Positions 13,202 through 20,851 of a stretch of DNA of 60,509 bases are shown here, piece by piece (within the stretch, counting starts at the first letter, position 1; every line of letters begins with the position of its first letter). The DNA lies in the IMG/VR virus record IMGVR_UViG_3300046660_000212, positions 1 through 60,509 of that record. One strand, written 5' to 3'. This DNA comes from a virus. The notes under the pieces are model-generated. The model did no database searches, was not told where the DNA came from, and worked only from the letters and a program-made list of their open reading frames with translations. Both the position numbers and the translations under genes were made by a program.

Positions 13202-14964
13202 GCGTCAACATCCTCATCGGCGATGTGCTCGCCCGCTTGGCTGAATTGCCGGACGACTACTTCGACATCGTCGTCACATCCCCGCCATATTGGGGCCTCC
13301 GCGACTACGGCGTTGTGGGTCAGATCGGCCTTGAGCCGACCTTGGCCGACCATATCACGAAGATGGTAGAGGTGTTTCGCGAACTGCGGCGCGTCCTGAA
13401 GCCGACCGGCACGTGTTGGATGAACTACGGCGATTGCTACGCCAGCGCTCCGAACGGAAGGAGCGCCGCCGATGGAAAAGCTGCAGGTCTTGATGACCGG
13501 ACGTTTCGCGACAAGCCAATGTCCACAGTCGGCGGCCTGATCAAGGCCAAGGATTTGCTGATGCTGCCGAACCGCTTGGCGGTTGCACTTCAAGAACCCT
13601 TCTACACCGGCAAAATATCGGCCCTGGCCGACCGCGTTTGGCTGGCCTGTCTAATCGACGGCGAGGGCTCTATTTTCGGCGCCACTCAGCCTGCAGGGTA
13701 TCCGACCGGGCGGGATCGAAAATCGGTGCGGTCCCAAGCGCACTTCGCGTCTGGCGTGACAATTTCCAACACCTGCAAGGCGCTCCTTGATCGCTGCGTT
13801 GCCATTACCGGAGTCGGAACGGTCCGTCCGGCCAAGATGGGCGCTACCAATAAGCGGCAGGCATACGTTTGGCGTATCGGAGACTCTAAGGCGAAGGCCG
13901 TTCTTCGCGAGGTTTACCCTCACCTAGTGGCAAAGCAGCACGAAGCGCGACTCGCACTCGGCATGCCGCCGAGCGGTGACGTAGCTAAGGCCTGTTTTGA
14001 GGGCCTCAAGGCATTGCACAGGGGCGAGGTTCCAGGCATCGACCGCCCAGCACCGACGAGCCTCTACGAACAGGGCTGGTTCGTGCGCGCGGAATGCATC
14101 TGGGGAAAGCCGAACGCCATGCCCGACTCGTCGGGATCGCAGCGGCCAGCCATCGCGCATGAGAAAATCTTCATGCTCACCAAGTCGGCCGATGCGGACA
14201 TCTGGCGGGCGCGGGATACAGGCGAACTGTCGTTCGCCCCCGACCTGCAAGAGCGCTGCGCCCTCGTGACCGACCCCAAGCGTGACGGCGCGCGGTGGCT
14301 CAAGATCGGGAGCTATTACGACGCCGACGAGGTCAAGCAGGGTCGCGCCAGCGACGAGGACGCGAACGGCTACCGGGGCGGCTCATACGTGGGCGGCTCA
14401 CCAGGGCCGCGCACCACGAAGGGCAATCGGCGCGTCAAGATGCCGGACGGCTGGGATACCGGCGCGGGTGGTCATGGCTCCTTCCATCGCGAAGGCCGCG
14501 GCAAGGGGAAAACAAAGGAAATTCGCGGGCGTTCGACGCATGGGCGCCACACGCTCGGAAACGCCATCCCATCCGCAGAACGGCGCGCGCCGAACATCGA
14601 CCCAGCGCACGCTGAAGGCAAGAGCCACACAGGCCTTATGGCCCTAGGTCGCGGTGAGGGCCGCTATCTCCGAAACTTCGAACCTGCCCCGCTCACGGTC
14701 TGGGAAATCGCCATTGAGCCGTTCAAGGGCGCGCACTTCGCGACGTTCCCGACGGAGCTTGCACGGCGATGCCTGCAGGCTGGTTGTCCGAAGGGCGGCA
14801 AGGTGCTCGATCCGTTTGGAGGCGCGGGGACCACGGCACTGGTCGCAGACCGCATGGGTTTGGACTGCACGCTGATCGAACTGTCGCCTGAATACGCCGA
14901 CATCGCTCGCAAGCGCATCAACGGCGACATGGGTTTGTTTGGAACCGTCGAGGTTGCCGCATGA
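13198..14964 (+). CDS. DNA methyltransferase (N4-cytosine/N6-adenine, beta class) with in-frame LAGLIDADG insertion
   Basis: 588 residues, GTG start overlapping the previous stop. Motif IV T-S-P-P-Y-W-G-L-R-D-Y lies at 27-37; motif I D-P-F-G-G-A-G-T-T lies near 538-546, so the order IV then I marks a permuted beta-class enzyme that methylates an exocyclic amine. Between A-V-A-L-Q (about 132) and Q-G-W-F-V-R (about 292), where such enzymes normally run straight through, sits an extra block of about 155 residues. It holds L-A-C-L-I-D-G-E-G-S at 149-158, the LAGLIDADG signature, followed by an I-S-N-T..L-L-D-R pattern and a basic end. No intein splice residues are apparent. It may be a homing endonuclease fossil, or a domain recruited for target recognition. 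Confidence 0.85.
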   Translation: MSVNILIGDVLARLAELPDDYFDIVVTSPPYWGLRDYGVVGQIGLEPTLADHITKMVEVFRELRRVLKPTGTCWMNYGDCYASAPNGRSAADGKAAGLDDRTFRDKPMSTVGGLIKAKDLLMLPNRLAVALQEPFYTGKISALADRVWLACLIDGEGSIFGATQPAGYPTGRDRKSVRSQAHFASGVTISNTCKALLDRCVAITGVGTVRPAKMGATNKRQAYVWRIGDSKAKAVLREVYPHLVAKQHEARLALGMPPSGDVAKACFEGLKALHRGEVPGIDRPAPTSLYEQGWFVRAECIWGKPNAMPDSSGSQRPAIAHEKIFMLTKSADADIWRARDTGELSFAPDLQERCALVTDPKRDGARWLKIGSYYDADEVKQGRASDEDANGYRGGSYVGGSPGPRTTKGNRRVKMPDGWDTGAGGHGSFHREGRGKGKTKEIRGRSTHGRHTLGNAIPSAERRAPNIDPAHAEGKSHTGLMALGRGEGRYLRNFEPAPLTVWEIAIEPFKGAHFATFPTELARRCLQAGCPKGGKVLDPFGGAGTTALVADRMGLDCTLIELSPEYADIARKRINGDMGLFGTVEVAA

Positions 14965-15128
14965 CCCAAGCCCAGAAATTCAACGTGCTCAAGACGACCA
15001 AGCGCCGCGATGGCTCGGTCCTGGCCATGTTCCACAACGGCGGTTCTGCCGTCTGGACCGGCCCTGGAGAGCTTGAGGAAGGCGAGAGAGTCCTCGTGGT
15101 CGACGGCAAGGTGGTGAGAGTCCGATGA
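14961..15128 (+). CDS. Small hypothetical protein
   Basis: 55 residues from an ATGA overlap with the methyltransferase (14961-14964) to an ATGA overlap with the replication gene (15125-15128). Beta-rich, ending G-E-R-V-L-V-V-D-G-K-V-V-R-V. Compact SH3-like barrel is conceivable; no family recognised. Confidence 0.55.
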   Translation: MTQAQKFNVLKTTKRRDGSVLAMFHNGGSAVWTGPGELEEGERVLVVDGKVVRVR

Positions 15129-16018
15129 GCGCTGGAGGCATTCCAGAACCATTGACGCCGCCTGACTGTGACCTTCGTGGCCTTCAGTTCATGCCTCTCG
15201 ACGTCATTCGCCTTTTGGACAGCGACGTCTTCGCGATGACTACGGGTGACGAGTTCAAGGCCGCCCTGGCTCTGTGGTGCAAGTCGTGGACCCAGGCGCC
15301 CGCCGCGTCCCTGCCCGACGACGATCGCATCCTGGCCCACCTATCGGGCGCGGGAGCCAGGTGGCGCAAGGTCAAGGATATGGCCCTGCGCGGCTGGATC
15401 AAGTGCAGCGACGGGCGCCTTTACCATCCCGTCGTCGCCGAGAAGGCCTTGGAGGCGCTTCCGTTCCGTCAGGACCACGTCGAGAAGAAGACCGCCGACG
15501 CCGAACGGAAAGCCCGGGAGCGCGAGGACCGCAAGGCCCTTTTCGCCATCCTGAGAGCCGCTGGACAGGTTCCGCCATACGATACCTCAACCCGGCAATT
15601 GCGGACAATGGTCGCTGACCTCGGCCAACAAAATCCTCCGCAAGTCACACCACCTGTCACGCCACCAGTCACGCTGGTCACAGTTGATGTCACGGCTAAG
15701 ACAGGGACAGGGACAGGGACAGTAAAGGATAGTTCCGAAGATAAATCTTCGGCGCTCGTCGACCCCGGAACGATGGCCTGGAATTTGGCGGTCATCCTCC
15801 TGACTGAGCGGGGAAGATCCTCTGAGCCCAAGGCCAGATCGTTCTTCGGCGCACTCCTCAAGCGGACCGGCGTCGAGGCGCGGGAAATGTACACCGCCTG
15901 CGCCGCCTGCCACGCCAACAGCACGCAGGATCCGCAAAGCTACCTGACCAGATCGGCTGAGGGCATCGCAAGCCGCAGGGCTGAGGCGAAGGCTCCCAAG
16001 CGCGTGAGCTTCGTGTGA
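15125..16018 (+). CDS. DUF1376-type replication initiation protein
   Basis: 297 residues. The N-terminal 110 residues match DUF1376, a winged-helix-like domain of phage initiators: L-T-P-P-D-C-D-L-R-G-L-Q-F-M-P-L-D, F-K-A-A-L-A-L-W-C-K-S-W-T and G-R-L-Y-H-P-V-V-A-E-K-A. A charged helix and a low-complexity linker (V-T-P-P-V-T-P-P-V-T..T-G-T-G-T-G-T) follow, then a helical C-terminal domain (about 215-290) that could recruit the helicase. The linker DNA carries short tandem repeats that may be origin iterons, as in lambda O. It lies directly upstream of the primase-helicase genes. Confidence 0.75.
   Translation: MSAGGIPEPLTPPDCDLRGLQFMPLDVIRLLDSDVFAMTTGDEFKAALALWCKSWTQAPAASLPDDDRILAHLSGAGARWRKVKDMALRGWIKCSDGRLYHPVVAEKALEALPFRQDHVEKKTADAERKAREREDRKALFAILRAAGQVPPYDTSTRQLRTMVADLGQQNPPQVTPPVTPPVTLVTVDVTAKTGTGTGTVKDSSEDKSSALVDPGTMAWNLAVILLTERGRSSEPKARSFFGALLKRTGVEAREMYTACAACHANSTQDPQSYLTRSAEGIASRRAEAKAPKRVSFV
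15644..15752. other. Candidate replication origin within the initiator gene
   Basis: GTCAC repeats at 15644, 15656, 15668, 15677 and 15689 (12-bp period for the first three and last pair), then ACAGGG repeats at 15701, 15707 and 15713, then an AT-rich stretch with the inverted repeat CCGAAGAT-AA-ATCTTCGG (15735-15752). Iterons plus AT-rich DNA inside an initiator gene mirror lambda ori. The repeats could alternatively reflect only a low-complexity protein linker. Confidence 0.45.
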
Positions 16019-16311
16019 TGGCGACTAAGGAGCAAAACGCCCAATCGGCGGGGATACAGGTCTGGTCCAATAGATCCGACTATCGAACCCCGTGCCCGAA
16101 GTGTTCGCCGAACCGTAAGAAAAAAAAAGACCCCTGCCTTCACGTCACGATCAACCGCGATGCGGTTCTAGCTTCGTGCTTCCACTGCGATTTCAAAGGA
16201 GCCTGGTTCGATGATCAGCAGCGCACACATGGATATTCTGACGGCGCGCGGTCTGGACGTGGAACTGGCCGACCGCATGGGCCTGTCGAGCGTCGACCGA
16301 GGTGGTGGTAG
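16018..16311 (+). CDS. Primase-type zinc-ribbon protein (split from the primase-helicase)
   Basis: 97 residues. Cys26, Cys29, Cys40, Cys54 and Cys57 (C-P-K-C..C..C-F-H-C) form the zinc-binding domain found at the N-terminus of T7 gp4-like primases, used for template recognition. After about residue 66 the protein reads through DNA that also encodes the next gene in another frame, giving an Arg/Gly-rich tail. A run of nine A (16120-16128) lies in its coding sequence. ATG 16018 overlaps the previous stop as TGATG. Either a true split primase or one half of a frameshifted gene. Confidence 0.7.
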   Translation: MATKEQNAQSAGIQVWSNRSDYRTPCPKCSPNRKKKKDPCLHVTINRDAVLASCFHCDFKGAWFDDQQRTHGYSDGARSGRGTGRPHGPVERRPRWW

Positions 16312-17689
16312 CGCCCTGGCTCTGCCGTTCGCCCGCAACAGCGAGATCGTCCGGCGCAAGTATCGCCGGTTCGACATCGTGGAAGGCGGCAAGGGGGCCA
16401 AGTGGGAGCAGGACAAGGGCGGCGTGCGGTGCGCGTTCAACGAAGACTGCCTCCGCGACGAGGAGATGGTTGGGCGCCCCCTGATCATCACCGAGGGCGA
16501 ATTCGACACCATGGCCGCGATTCAGGCCGGGTTCCTGCGCACGATCAGCGTTCCGGACGGCGCCCCGCCCCCTGGCGACCGCACCGCCGAGGATTTGGAA
16601 GGGTCGACCAAGTACGCATGGATCGGCGACATCAAGGCGTTTCTGACCAAGGATCGCGTCCCTGAAATCATCATCGCGGCCGATGGCGACCCGAACGGCG
16701 CCGCGTTGCTCCAAGACCTTTCGATCCAGCTTGGCCGGGCCAGGTGCAAGTACCTGACCTATCCGAAGTCCAAGGCCGATCGCGGCCGGGACCGGTGCAA
16801 GGATCTCAACGAGGTTTTGCAGGACTACGGCGCCAAGGGCGTCATCGAGACCATCAACCGGGCGCAATGGATCAAGGCGGACGGCGTTTACCGGATGGGC
16901 GAGCTGCCGCCGCTGCCGGCGATGCAGATTTTCGAGCCCAGGCACGCCCTGTTCCGGGAGAACTTCAAGCTGCGGCTTGGGGATTTCTCGGTCTTCACGG
17001 GGACGCCTGGGTTCGGCAAGACCTCGTTCGTCAACGATCTCATGTGTGGTATTTCCACCGACCACGATCTGCCTGTGGCATGGGCCTCTTTTGAGCAGGA
17101 ACCGCAGCGCGATCACCGCCGATCGCTGCGGACATGGTTCCACGGCATCCCGGAGCACACCCAGGATTTCCAGCAACGCAAGGCCGCTGACGCGTGGGTC
17201 GACCGCCTGCATATGTTCCTCATCCCCGGCGAGGATGACGACGCCAGCCTCGATTGGCTTCTGGACAAGATGGAACTGGCAGTCGTTCGGCACGGAGCCA
17301 AGATCATCGTCATCGACCCGTGGAATGAACTTGAGCACAACCGCCGCAGGGATGAGTCGGAGACGGAATACATCGGTCGCGCCATCCGACTTCTGAAGAG
17401 GTTCGCGAAGTCGTTCCAAGTTCACGTCGCCGTGATTGCTCACCCAACAAAAAGTGTGAAGGATGCAGACGGCAATTATAAGATGCCGACATTGTATGAC
17501 ATCGCAGGTTCTGCTAATTTCTACAATAAAGCTGACCTTGGCGTAATTATCCACCGTGTCAACGAAGATGACACGGTGATCAAGACGCAGAAGTCTCGCT
17601 ATCACGACACAATCGGCCGACCCGGAGAGGTAATCATGCACTTCTCCAAGGATGAGCGGCGCTTCATCGAGCAGGAAAGAGCGTCATGA
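16211..17689 (+). CDS. TOPRIM primase/DnaB-like replicative helicase (T7 gp4-like, no zinc domain)
   Basis: 492 residues. TOPRIM: P-L-I-I-T-E-G-E-F-D-T-M-A-A (about 95-108) and I-I-A-A-D-G-D-P-N-G (about 155-164). RecA-like helicase: Walker A G-T-P-G-F-G-K-T-S (about 263-271), Walker B I-I-V-I-D-P-W-N-E, and A-V-I-A-H-P-T-K-S. This is the combined primase-helicase that unwinds and primes the phage fork. The ATG has its own strong AGGAG site 9 bp upstream, inside the zinc-ribbon gene, which it overlaps by 101 bp in the +1 frame. That resembles T7's gp4B start, but here the zinc part is out of frame. Confidence 0.88.
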   Translation: MISSAHMDILTARGLDVELADRMGLSSVDRGGGSALALPFARNSEIVRRKYRRFDIVEGGKGAKWEQDKGGVRCAFNEDCLRDEEMVGRPLIITEGEFDTMAAIQAGFLRTISVPDGAPPPGDRTAEDLEGSTKYAWIGDIKAFLTKDRVPEIIIAADGDPNGAALLQDLSIQLGRARCKYLTYPKSKADRGRDRCKDLNEVLQDYGAKGVIETINRAQWIKADGVYRMGELPPLPAMQIFEPRHALFRENFKLRLGDFSVFTGTPGFGKTSFVNDLMCGISTDHDLPVAWASFEQEPQRDHRRSLRTWFHGIPEHTQDFQQRKAADAWVDRLHMFLIPGEDDDASLDWLLDKMELAVVRHGAKIIVIDPWNELEHNRRRDESETEYIGRAIRLLKRFAKSFQVHVAVIAHPTKSVKDADGNYKMPTLYDIAGSANFYNKADLGVIIHRVNEDDTVIKTQKSRYHDTIGRPGEVIMHFSKDERRFIEQERAS

Positions 17690-18258
17690 CAATCCGGCCG
17701 ATCGAAACCCGCTATGCCGGGGTGAAATATAGAAGTCGGGCAGAGGCCAGATGGGCCGTCTTTTTCGCGGTGGCAGGTATTCGGGTTCAATACGAGCCGG
17801 AGGGGTACGCTCTGCCAAGTGGCGCCTATCTGCCCGATTTCCTACTCACCGATCAGGACGTTTTCTTCGAAGTGAAAGGCCAACGCCCAACGCCTACGGA
17901 GTCGGGGAAGTGTCTTGAATTGTGTGCAGCGACTGAGCGGCGCGTTATTCTCGCCATCGGGGCTCCGGAGGAGTGCTTTAATCTCCTCCTGTTCGATCAC
18001 GATGGTCTGCGAGAGGACAGTTACATCCTGGCCGCTGACCGCCGCCCTGACCTCGGGCTGTGGCTCGTCGCCAGTCTGGAGGAGGGCGTTTGGCTTGGGC
18101 CAGATAACGCCAAGGGCCGACTGAAGCCGCTAGGCCCGCTTTTCACCCCGCTGCTGACTGCCTTCGACGCGGCCAGAGCATGTCGGTTCGATCGCGGCGA
18201 CGCTCGCCACCGGCCGATGTCGCGCACGACCAACGACCTCATGGAGGCTTCAGCATGA
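17686..18258 (+). CDS. PD-(D/E)XK nuclease-like protein
   Basis: 190 residues. Near the N-terminus: Y-R-S-R-A-E-A-R-W-A-V-F-F, then Y-E-P-E-G-Y-A-L-P, Y-L-P-D-F-L-L and F-F-E-V-K-G, giving the E..D..E-x-K catalytic core of the restriction-like fold. Proteins of this form are common in phages and probably cut branched or damaged DNA. The C-terminal third is variable. Coupled to the helicase gene (ATGA at 17686-17689). Confidence 0.75.
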   Translation: MTIRPIETRYAGVKYRSRAEARWAVFFAVAGIRVQYEPEGYALPSGAYLPDFLLTDQDVFFEVKGQRPTPTESGKCLELCAATERRVILAIGAPEECFNLLLFDHDGLREDSYILAADRRPDLGLWLVASLEEGVWLGPDNAKGRLKPLGPLFTPLLTAFDAARACRFDRGDARHRPMSRTTNDLMEASA

Positions 18259-18617
18259 CCTGGCTCACCCGACTTTTCGCCCGCCGCCCCGACCCGCTGG
18301 CGGTCCTCCGCGACCCGCCCTGCATGGCCGAGGAAATGGCGATCCGCGCCGAGCTGCTGGAGGAGACGTGCCTGGACCTCCTGCGGCAGGGCGAGCATCT
18401 CATCTCAGCCCACCCCAACGTCGACTCCGGTACGCCGGGTTACGCGCTGGTGACGATGCAGAACCGCGGCTGGATGGGCCTCACGCTCGACGAGGTGATC
18501 GACGACCTCCAGCACTACCGCTACAGCGCCACGCCCCTCGGCCTGAAAGCCCTGGCCATCGCCGACCAGACCCAGCGCATCGAGTGCGAGCAGGCCAAGC
18601 GGAGGGTGGCGCGATGA
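18255..18617 (+). CDS. Hypothetical helical protein
   Basis: 120 residues from ATGA overlap 18255-18258. Amphipathic N-terminus (MTWLTRLFARRPDPL), then acidic helices with E-E-M-A-I-R-A-E-L-L-E-E-T-C and L-T-L-D-E-V-I-D-D-L-Q-H-Y-R. No family recognised. Confidence 0.5.
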   Translation: MTWLTRLFARRPDPLAVLRDPPCMAEEMAIRAELLEETCLDLLRQGEHLISAHPNVDSGTPGYALVTMQNRGWMGLTLDEVIDDLQHYRYSATPLGLKALAIADQTQRIECEQAKRRVAR

Positions 18618-18757
18618 CCGGCCGCGTCTGTAAGGCTCCGAAATGCGCGGCTGAAATCGCCGACAAGTCGCGGTCGAAATACTGCAAGGCCTGCCGTGGT
18701 CCGAACACGCATGGGATCAAGCCGGCCGTGCGGTTTTTCGCGGAGGCGGTCCAGTGA
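18614..18757 (+). CDS. Small zinc-ribbon-like protein
   Basis: 47 residues, MTGRVCKAPKCAAEIADKSR then Y-C-K-A-C-R-G. Two Cys pairs (C..C and C-x-x-C) make a likely zinc knuckle. ATGA overlap upstream and TGATG downstream tie it to its neighbours. Probably nucleic-acid binding; not shown. Confidence 0.55.
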   Translation: MTGRVCKAPKCAAEIADKSRSKYCKACRGPNTHGIKPAVRFFAEAVQ

Positions 18758-19452
18758 TGACCGTTCACTACCACGGCACGCCGATCACTCCCAACGCGGT
18801 CATGCTGTCGCTCGCAGGCAAGAACTTCTGCGTCCGCCATGGCCGGCACGAACAGGTCGAGGTCGCTCACCAGATCGGGCAGAGCGTCATGCTCGACAAC
18901 GGCGCCTATTCCAAGTTCACCAAGGGTCACGCCACCGACTGGCCCGGCTACTATGCCTGGTGCGACCGCTGGCTCGACTATCCGACGACCTGGGCGATCA
19001 TCCCTGACGTGATCGACGCAGGCTCGCAGGAGCAAGACGCCTTGATCCGCGAGTGGCCGCACGGAACCCGTGGCGCGCCCGTATGGCACATGGACGAGCC
19101 GATCTCGCGCCTGGTCCGCTTGACCGAGTCCTGGCCTCGCGTCTGCATCGGCTCGACCGGCGAGTTCTGGAAAATTCTCTCCGACCCGTGGCGCGCCCGT
19201 ATGGATGAGGCGTGGAACGCGATAGCCGCCGCGCACCAGCGGACACCGGCCGTCCACATGCTGCGCGGAATGCAACTCAGCGGCATGGAATGGCCGTTCG
19301 CCAGCGTCGATAGCACCGACGTAGCCCAGAACCACAACCGCCCGCAGAACACCGCCCGCGCCATGGCTGACCGTTGGGATGCGGCGCAGTGCCCGGCGAC
19401 CTGGACGCCGCGCGAAATCCACCCCGATCTGTTCGAGGAGAGAGCAGCATGA
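18757..19452 (+). CDS. DpdA/TGT-like transglycosylase family protein
   Basis: 231 residues from ATG 18757. It fits the phage branch of the tRNA-guanine transglycosylase superfamily: H-Y-H-G-T-P-I-T-P at the start, M-L-D-N-G-A-Y-S with Asp47 in the place of the TGT substrate-binding Asp, W-A-I-I-P-D-V-I, P-V-W-H-M-D-E-P, C-I-G-S-T-G-E-F, and F-A-S-V-D-S-T-D-V-A-Q-N with Asp185 as candidate nucleophile. DpdA homologues exchange guanine for 7-deazaguanines in DNA. No queC/D/E or folE genes are in this genome, so any 7-deazaguanine would have to come from the host. Function beyond family is inferred. Confidence 0.65.
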   Translation: MTVHYHGTPITPNAVMLSLAGKNFCVRHGRHEQVEVAHQIGQSVMLDNGAYSKFTKGHATDWPGYYAWCDRWLDYPTTWAIIPDVIDAGSQEQDALIREWPHGTRGAPVWHMDEPISRLVRLTESWPRVCIGSTGEFWKILSDPWRARMDEAWNAIAAAHQRTPAVHMLRGMQLSGMEWPFASVDSTDVAQNHNRPQNTARAMADRWDAAQCPATWTPREIHPDLFEERAA

Positions 19453-19664
19453 CCGGCCCCAAGCCCACCGCGGCGCCCGCAGAGCCCCGGATCACCGGTC
19501 TGAGCCGCTATGACCCGATCGCGGCCCAGATCATCCCCCGATGCACCCGCAACGGCCGCGTCATCTGGACCGCAGTGGCCAACATGCTTGGCAAGGACGT
19601 CCACACCGTGCGGTGCAACTACGACCCGACGTATTTGAAGCCAGTACAGGACGCCAAGGCATGA
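19449..19664 (+). CDS. Small DNA-binding-like hypothetical protein
   Basis: 71 residues. The second half (W-T-A-V-A-N-M-L-G-K-D-V-H-T-V-R-C-N-Y-D-P-T-Y) looks like a helix-turn-helix unit. ATGA overlaps with both neighbours (19449, 19661). No function recognised. Confidence 0.5.
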   Translation: MTGPKPTAAPAEPRITGLSRYDPIAAQIIPRCTRNGRVIWTAVANMLGKDVHTVRCNYDPTYLKPVQDAKA

Positions 19665-20284
19665 GCAGGGCTCGCGGAAAAACCAAGATCAAGGTCTCGC
19701 TGGAGAATGCCCAGAAGCGCGCTGCGGAAGCGCGGCGAATGAACTTCGCCGCCGTCAACCTTCAGCCGGAGGCGTCGACGCTTCGGTCTCACACCGATGT
19801 CGCCATCGCCAGGGCGGGGGACAAAACCGCTGAAAGCCAGCGCGCCGCTAACGACGCCGTTAAGCGCCTCGACGCCTTCAGCGCCCTGCGTGACAGCTTC
19901 GTCCCCGGCGGCTATGATGCCGTTCGAGATTTCGAGGCTCTCCTGACAATTCGACGCGGAGAGCAGGACCGGGGCCGCAACTTCAGCCGTGTTGACTGCG
20001 ATGAGGCGAAAACCGATCGCACCGACGCCATGATCAGCGCTGGCCGCACCATCGACCTCATCGTCTCCCGCATGGGAGAGCGTAACGCCTGGCTGGTCTA
20101 CGAACTGCTCAGCCCGTCCAGCGTGACCACGCTGCGCGCCACGACATGGCGGGACATCGCCGCCTATGTGACCGGAGAGACCAACCCCGTCGCTCAGGCT
20201 GCGCTGGTGAAAGCCGCTGTGAAGGACCTCAAGGACGCCATTACGCCAGCCGCAGAGCGGCCCAAACTTTTCCACGTCAGTTAG
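19661..20284 (+). CDS. Last early gene; possible late-gene regulator (Q position)
   Basis: 207 residues. A basic N-terminus (R-G-K-T-K-I-K-V-S-L-E-N-A-Q-K-R) is followed by helices, then R-A-T-T-W-R-D-I-A-A-Y-V-T-G-E, a plausible helix-turn-helix, and a C-terminal helix. No Q family match is evident. Its place at the end of the early operon, before a 304-bp gap with a promoter-like element and the first late genes, is where lambdoid phages keep the late regulator. Assignment rests on position only. Confidence 0.45.
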   Translation: MSRARGKTKIKVSLENAQKRAAEARRMNFAAVNLQPEASTLRSHTDVAIARAGDKTAESQRAANDAVKRLDAFSALRDSFVPGGYDAVRDFEALLTIRRGEQDRGRNFSRVDCDEAKTDRTDAMISAGRTIDLIVSRMGERNAWLVYELLSPSSVTTLRATTWRDIAAYVTGETNPVAQAALVKAAVKDLKDAITPAAERPKLFHVS

Positions 20285-20588
20285 GGCAAAATGTCGCCAC
20301 ACAACCAGTTGACGATTAATCCGAAGCGGCACACATTCCCTAGTGTCGCTTCGCGCGTGAGGATGATCCTCCGGCGAAGCTTGACCGACCATTCCAACCT
20401 CTCCGCTACCCGACGCGCCTAGCCGACCAACAGCGCCAGGCCCAACGCCAGGAACCGGAGAGTCGGCGGTGCAGCCCGTGGCGCCCGCCGAACCCATCGC
20501 CCCAGCTCAGCCCTTCACCCCCAGAAGGCCGGTACGCCGAGCCTACACCCTGAGGCCTGAAGCTGCGGGCGATACCCATGAGGGCACC
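20285..20588 (+). promoter_or_regulatory. Early/late boundary with promoter-like box and hairpin
   Basis: 304 bp without a supported gene. TTGACG at 20309-20314 could be a -35 box. A 9-bp stem AAGCGGCAC/GTGTCGCTT (20324-20332, 20343-20351, one G-T pair, 10-nt loop) follows at once, with no T-run. It may be the late promoter with a pause or antitermination element; nothing else stands out in the rest. Confidence 0.4.
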
Positions 20589-20705
20589 ATGACCCACATC
20601 CTGTCCAACACCGGCTGGATGATTGCGGGTGGCGTCACCACCATCGCCGCCATGCTCTGGACCGGGGTTGTGCTGATCAAGCGGGCGCTGAGCGGGCGGA
20701 ACTGA
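20589..20705 (+). CDS. Tiny membrane protein
   Basis: 38 residues, MTHILSNTGWMIAGGVTTIA, one transmembrane helix (about residues 9-30) and a basic end (I-K-R-A-L-S-G-R-N). Purine-rich GAGGGCACC precedes the ATG. First gene after the early/late gap. Small size lowers confidence. Confidence 0.4.
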   Translation: MTHILSNTGWMIAGGVTTIAAMLWTGVVLIKRALSGRN

Positions 20706-20706
20706 A

Positions 20707-20847
20707 ATGGAAGCCATCATGCCCGACAATCTCGAAACGCTCCGCGACATTCTCCAGGAAGCCCTGGGGATCAAGGTCCCAATCACAGACGCCGAGGCGG
20801 TCGCCGCTCGGCTGGCGAGCCACAAGACCGCGGGCTCTGCTGAGTAG
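20707..20847 (+). CDS. Tiny helical protein
   Basis: 46 residues, MEAIMPDNLETLRDILQEAL, an amphipathic helix followed by G-I-K-V-P-I-T-D-A-E-A-V-A-A-R-L. It starts 1 bp after the previous stop (a second ATG at 20719 is possible). No function recognised. Confidence 0.4.
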   Translation: MEAIMPDNLETLRDILQEALGIKVPITDAEAVAARLASHKTAGSAE

Positions 20848-20851
20848 TTCG

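Noticed and set aside
13594-14080. Intein in the methyltransferase
   Set aside because: The insertion has a LAGLIDADG motif but no clear N-terminal Cys/Ser block or C-terminal His-Asn splice motif.
16120-16128. Transcriptional slippage on the nine-A run joining the zinc ribbon to the helicase frame
   Set aside because: Dropping one A would enter the helicase frame but meet a TAG at 16169-16171 and lose the second Cys pair, so the run cannot make the fusion.
16193-17641. 482-residue minus-strand open frame opposite the helicase
   Set aside because: Composition typical of antisense to a GC-rich gene; the plus strand encodes clear Walker and TOPRIM motifs.
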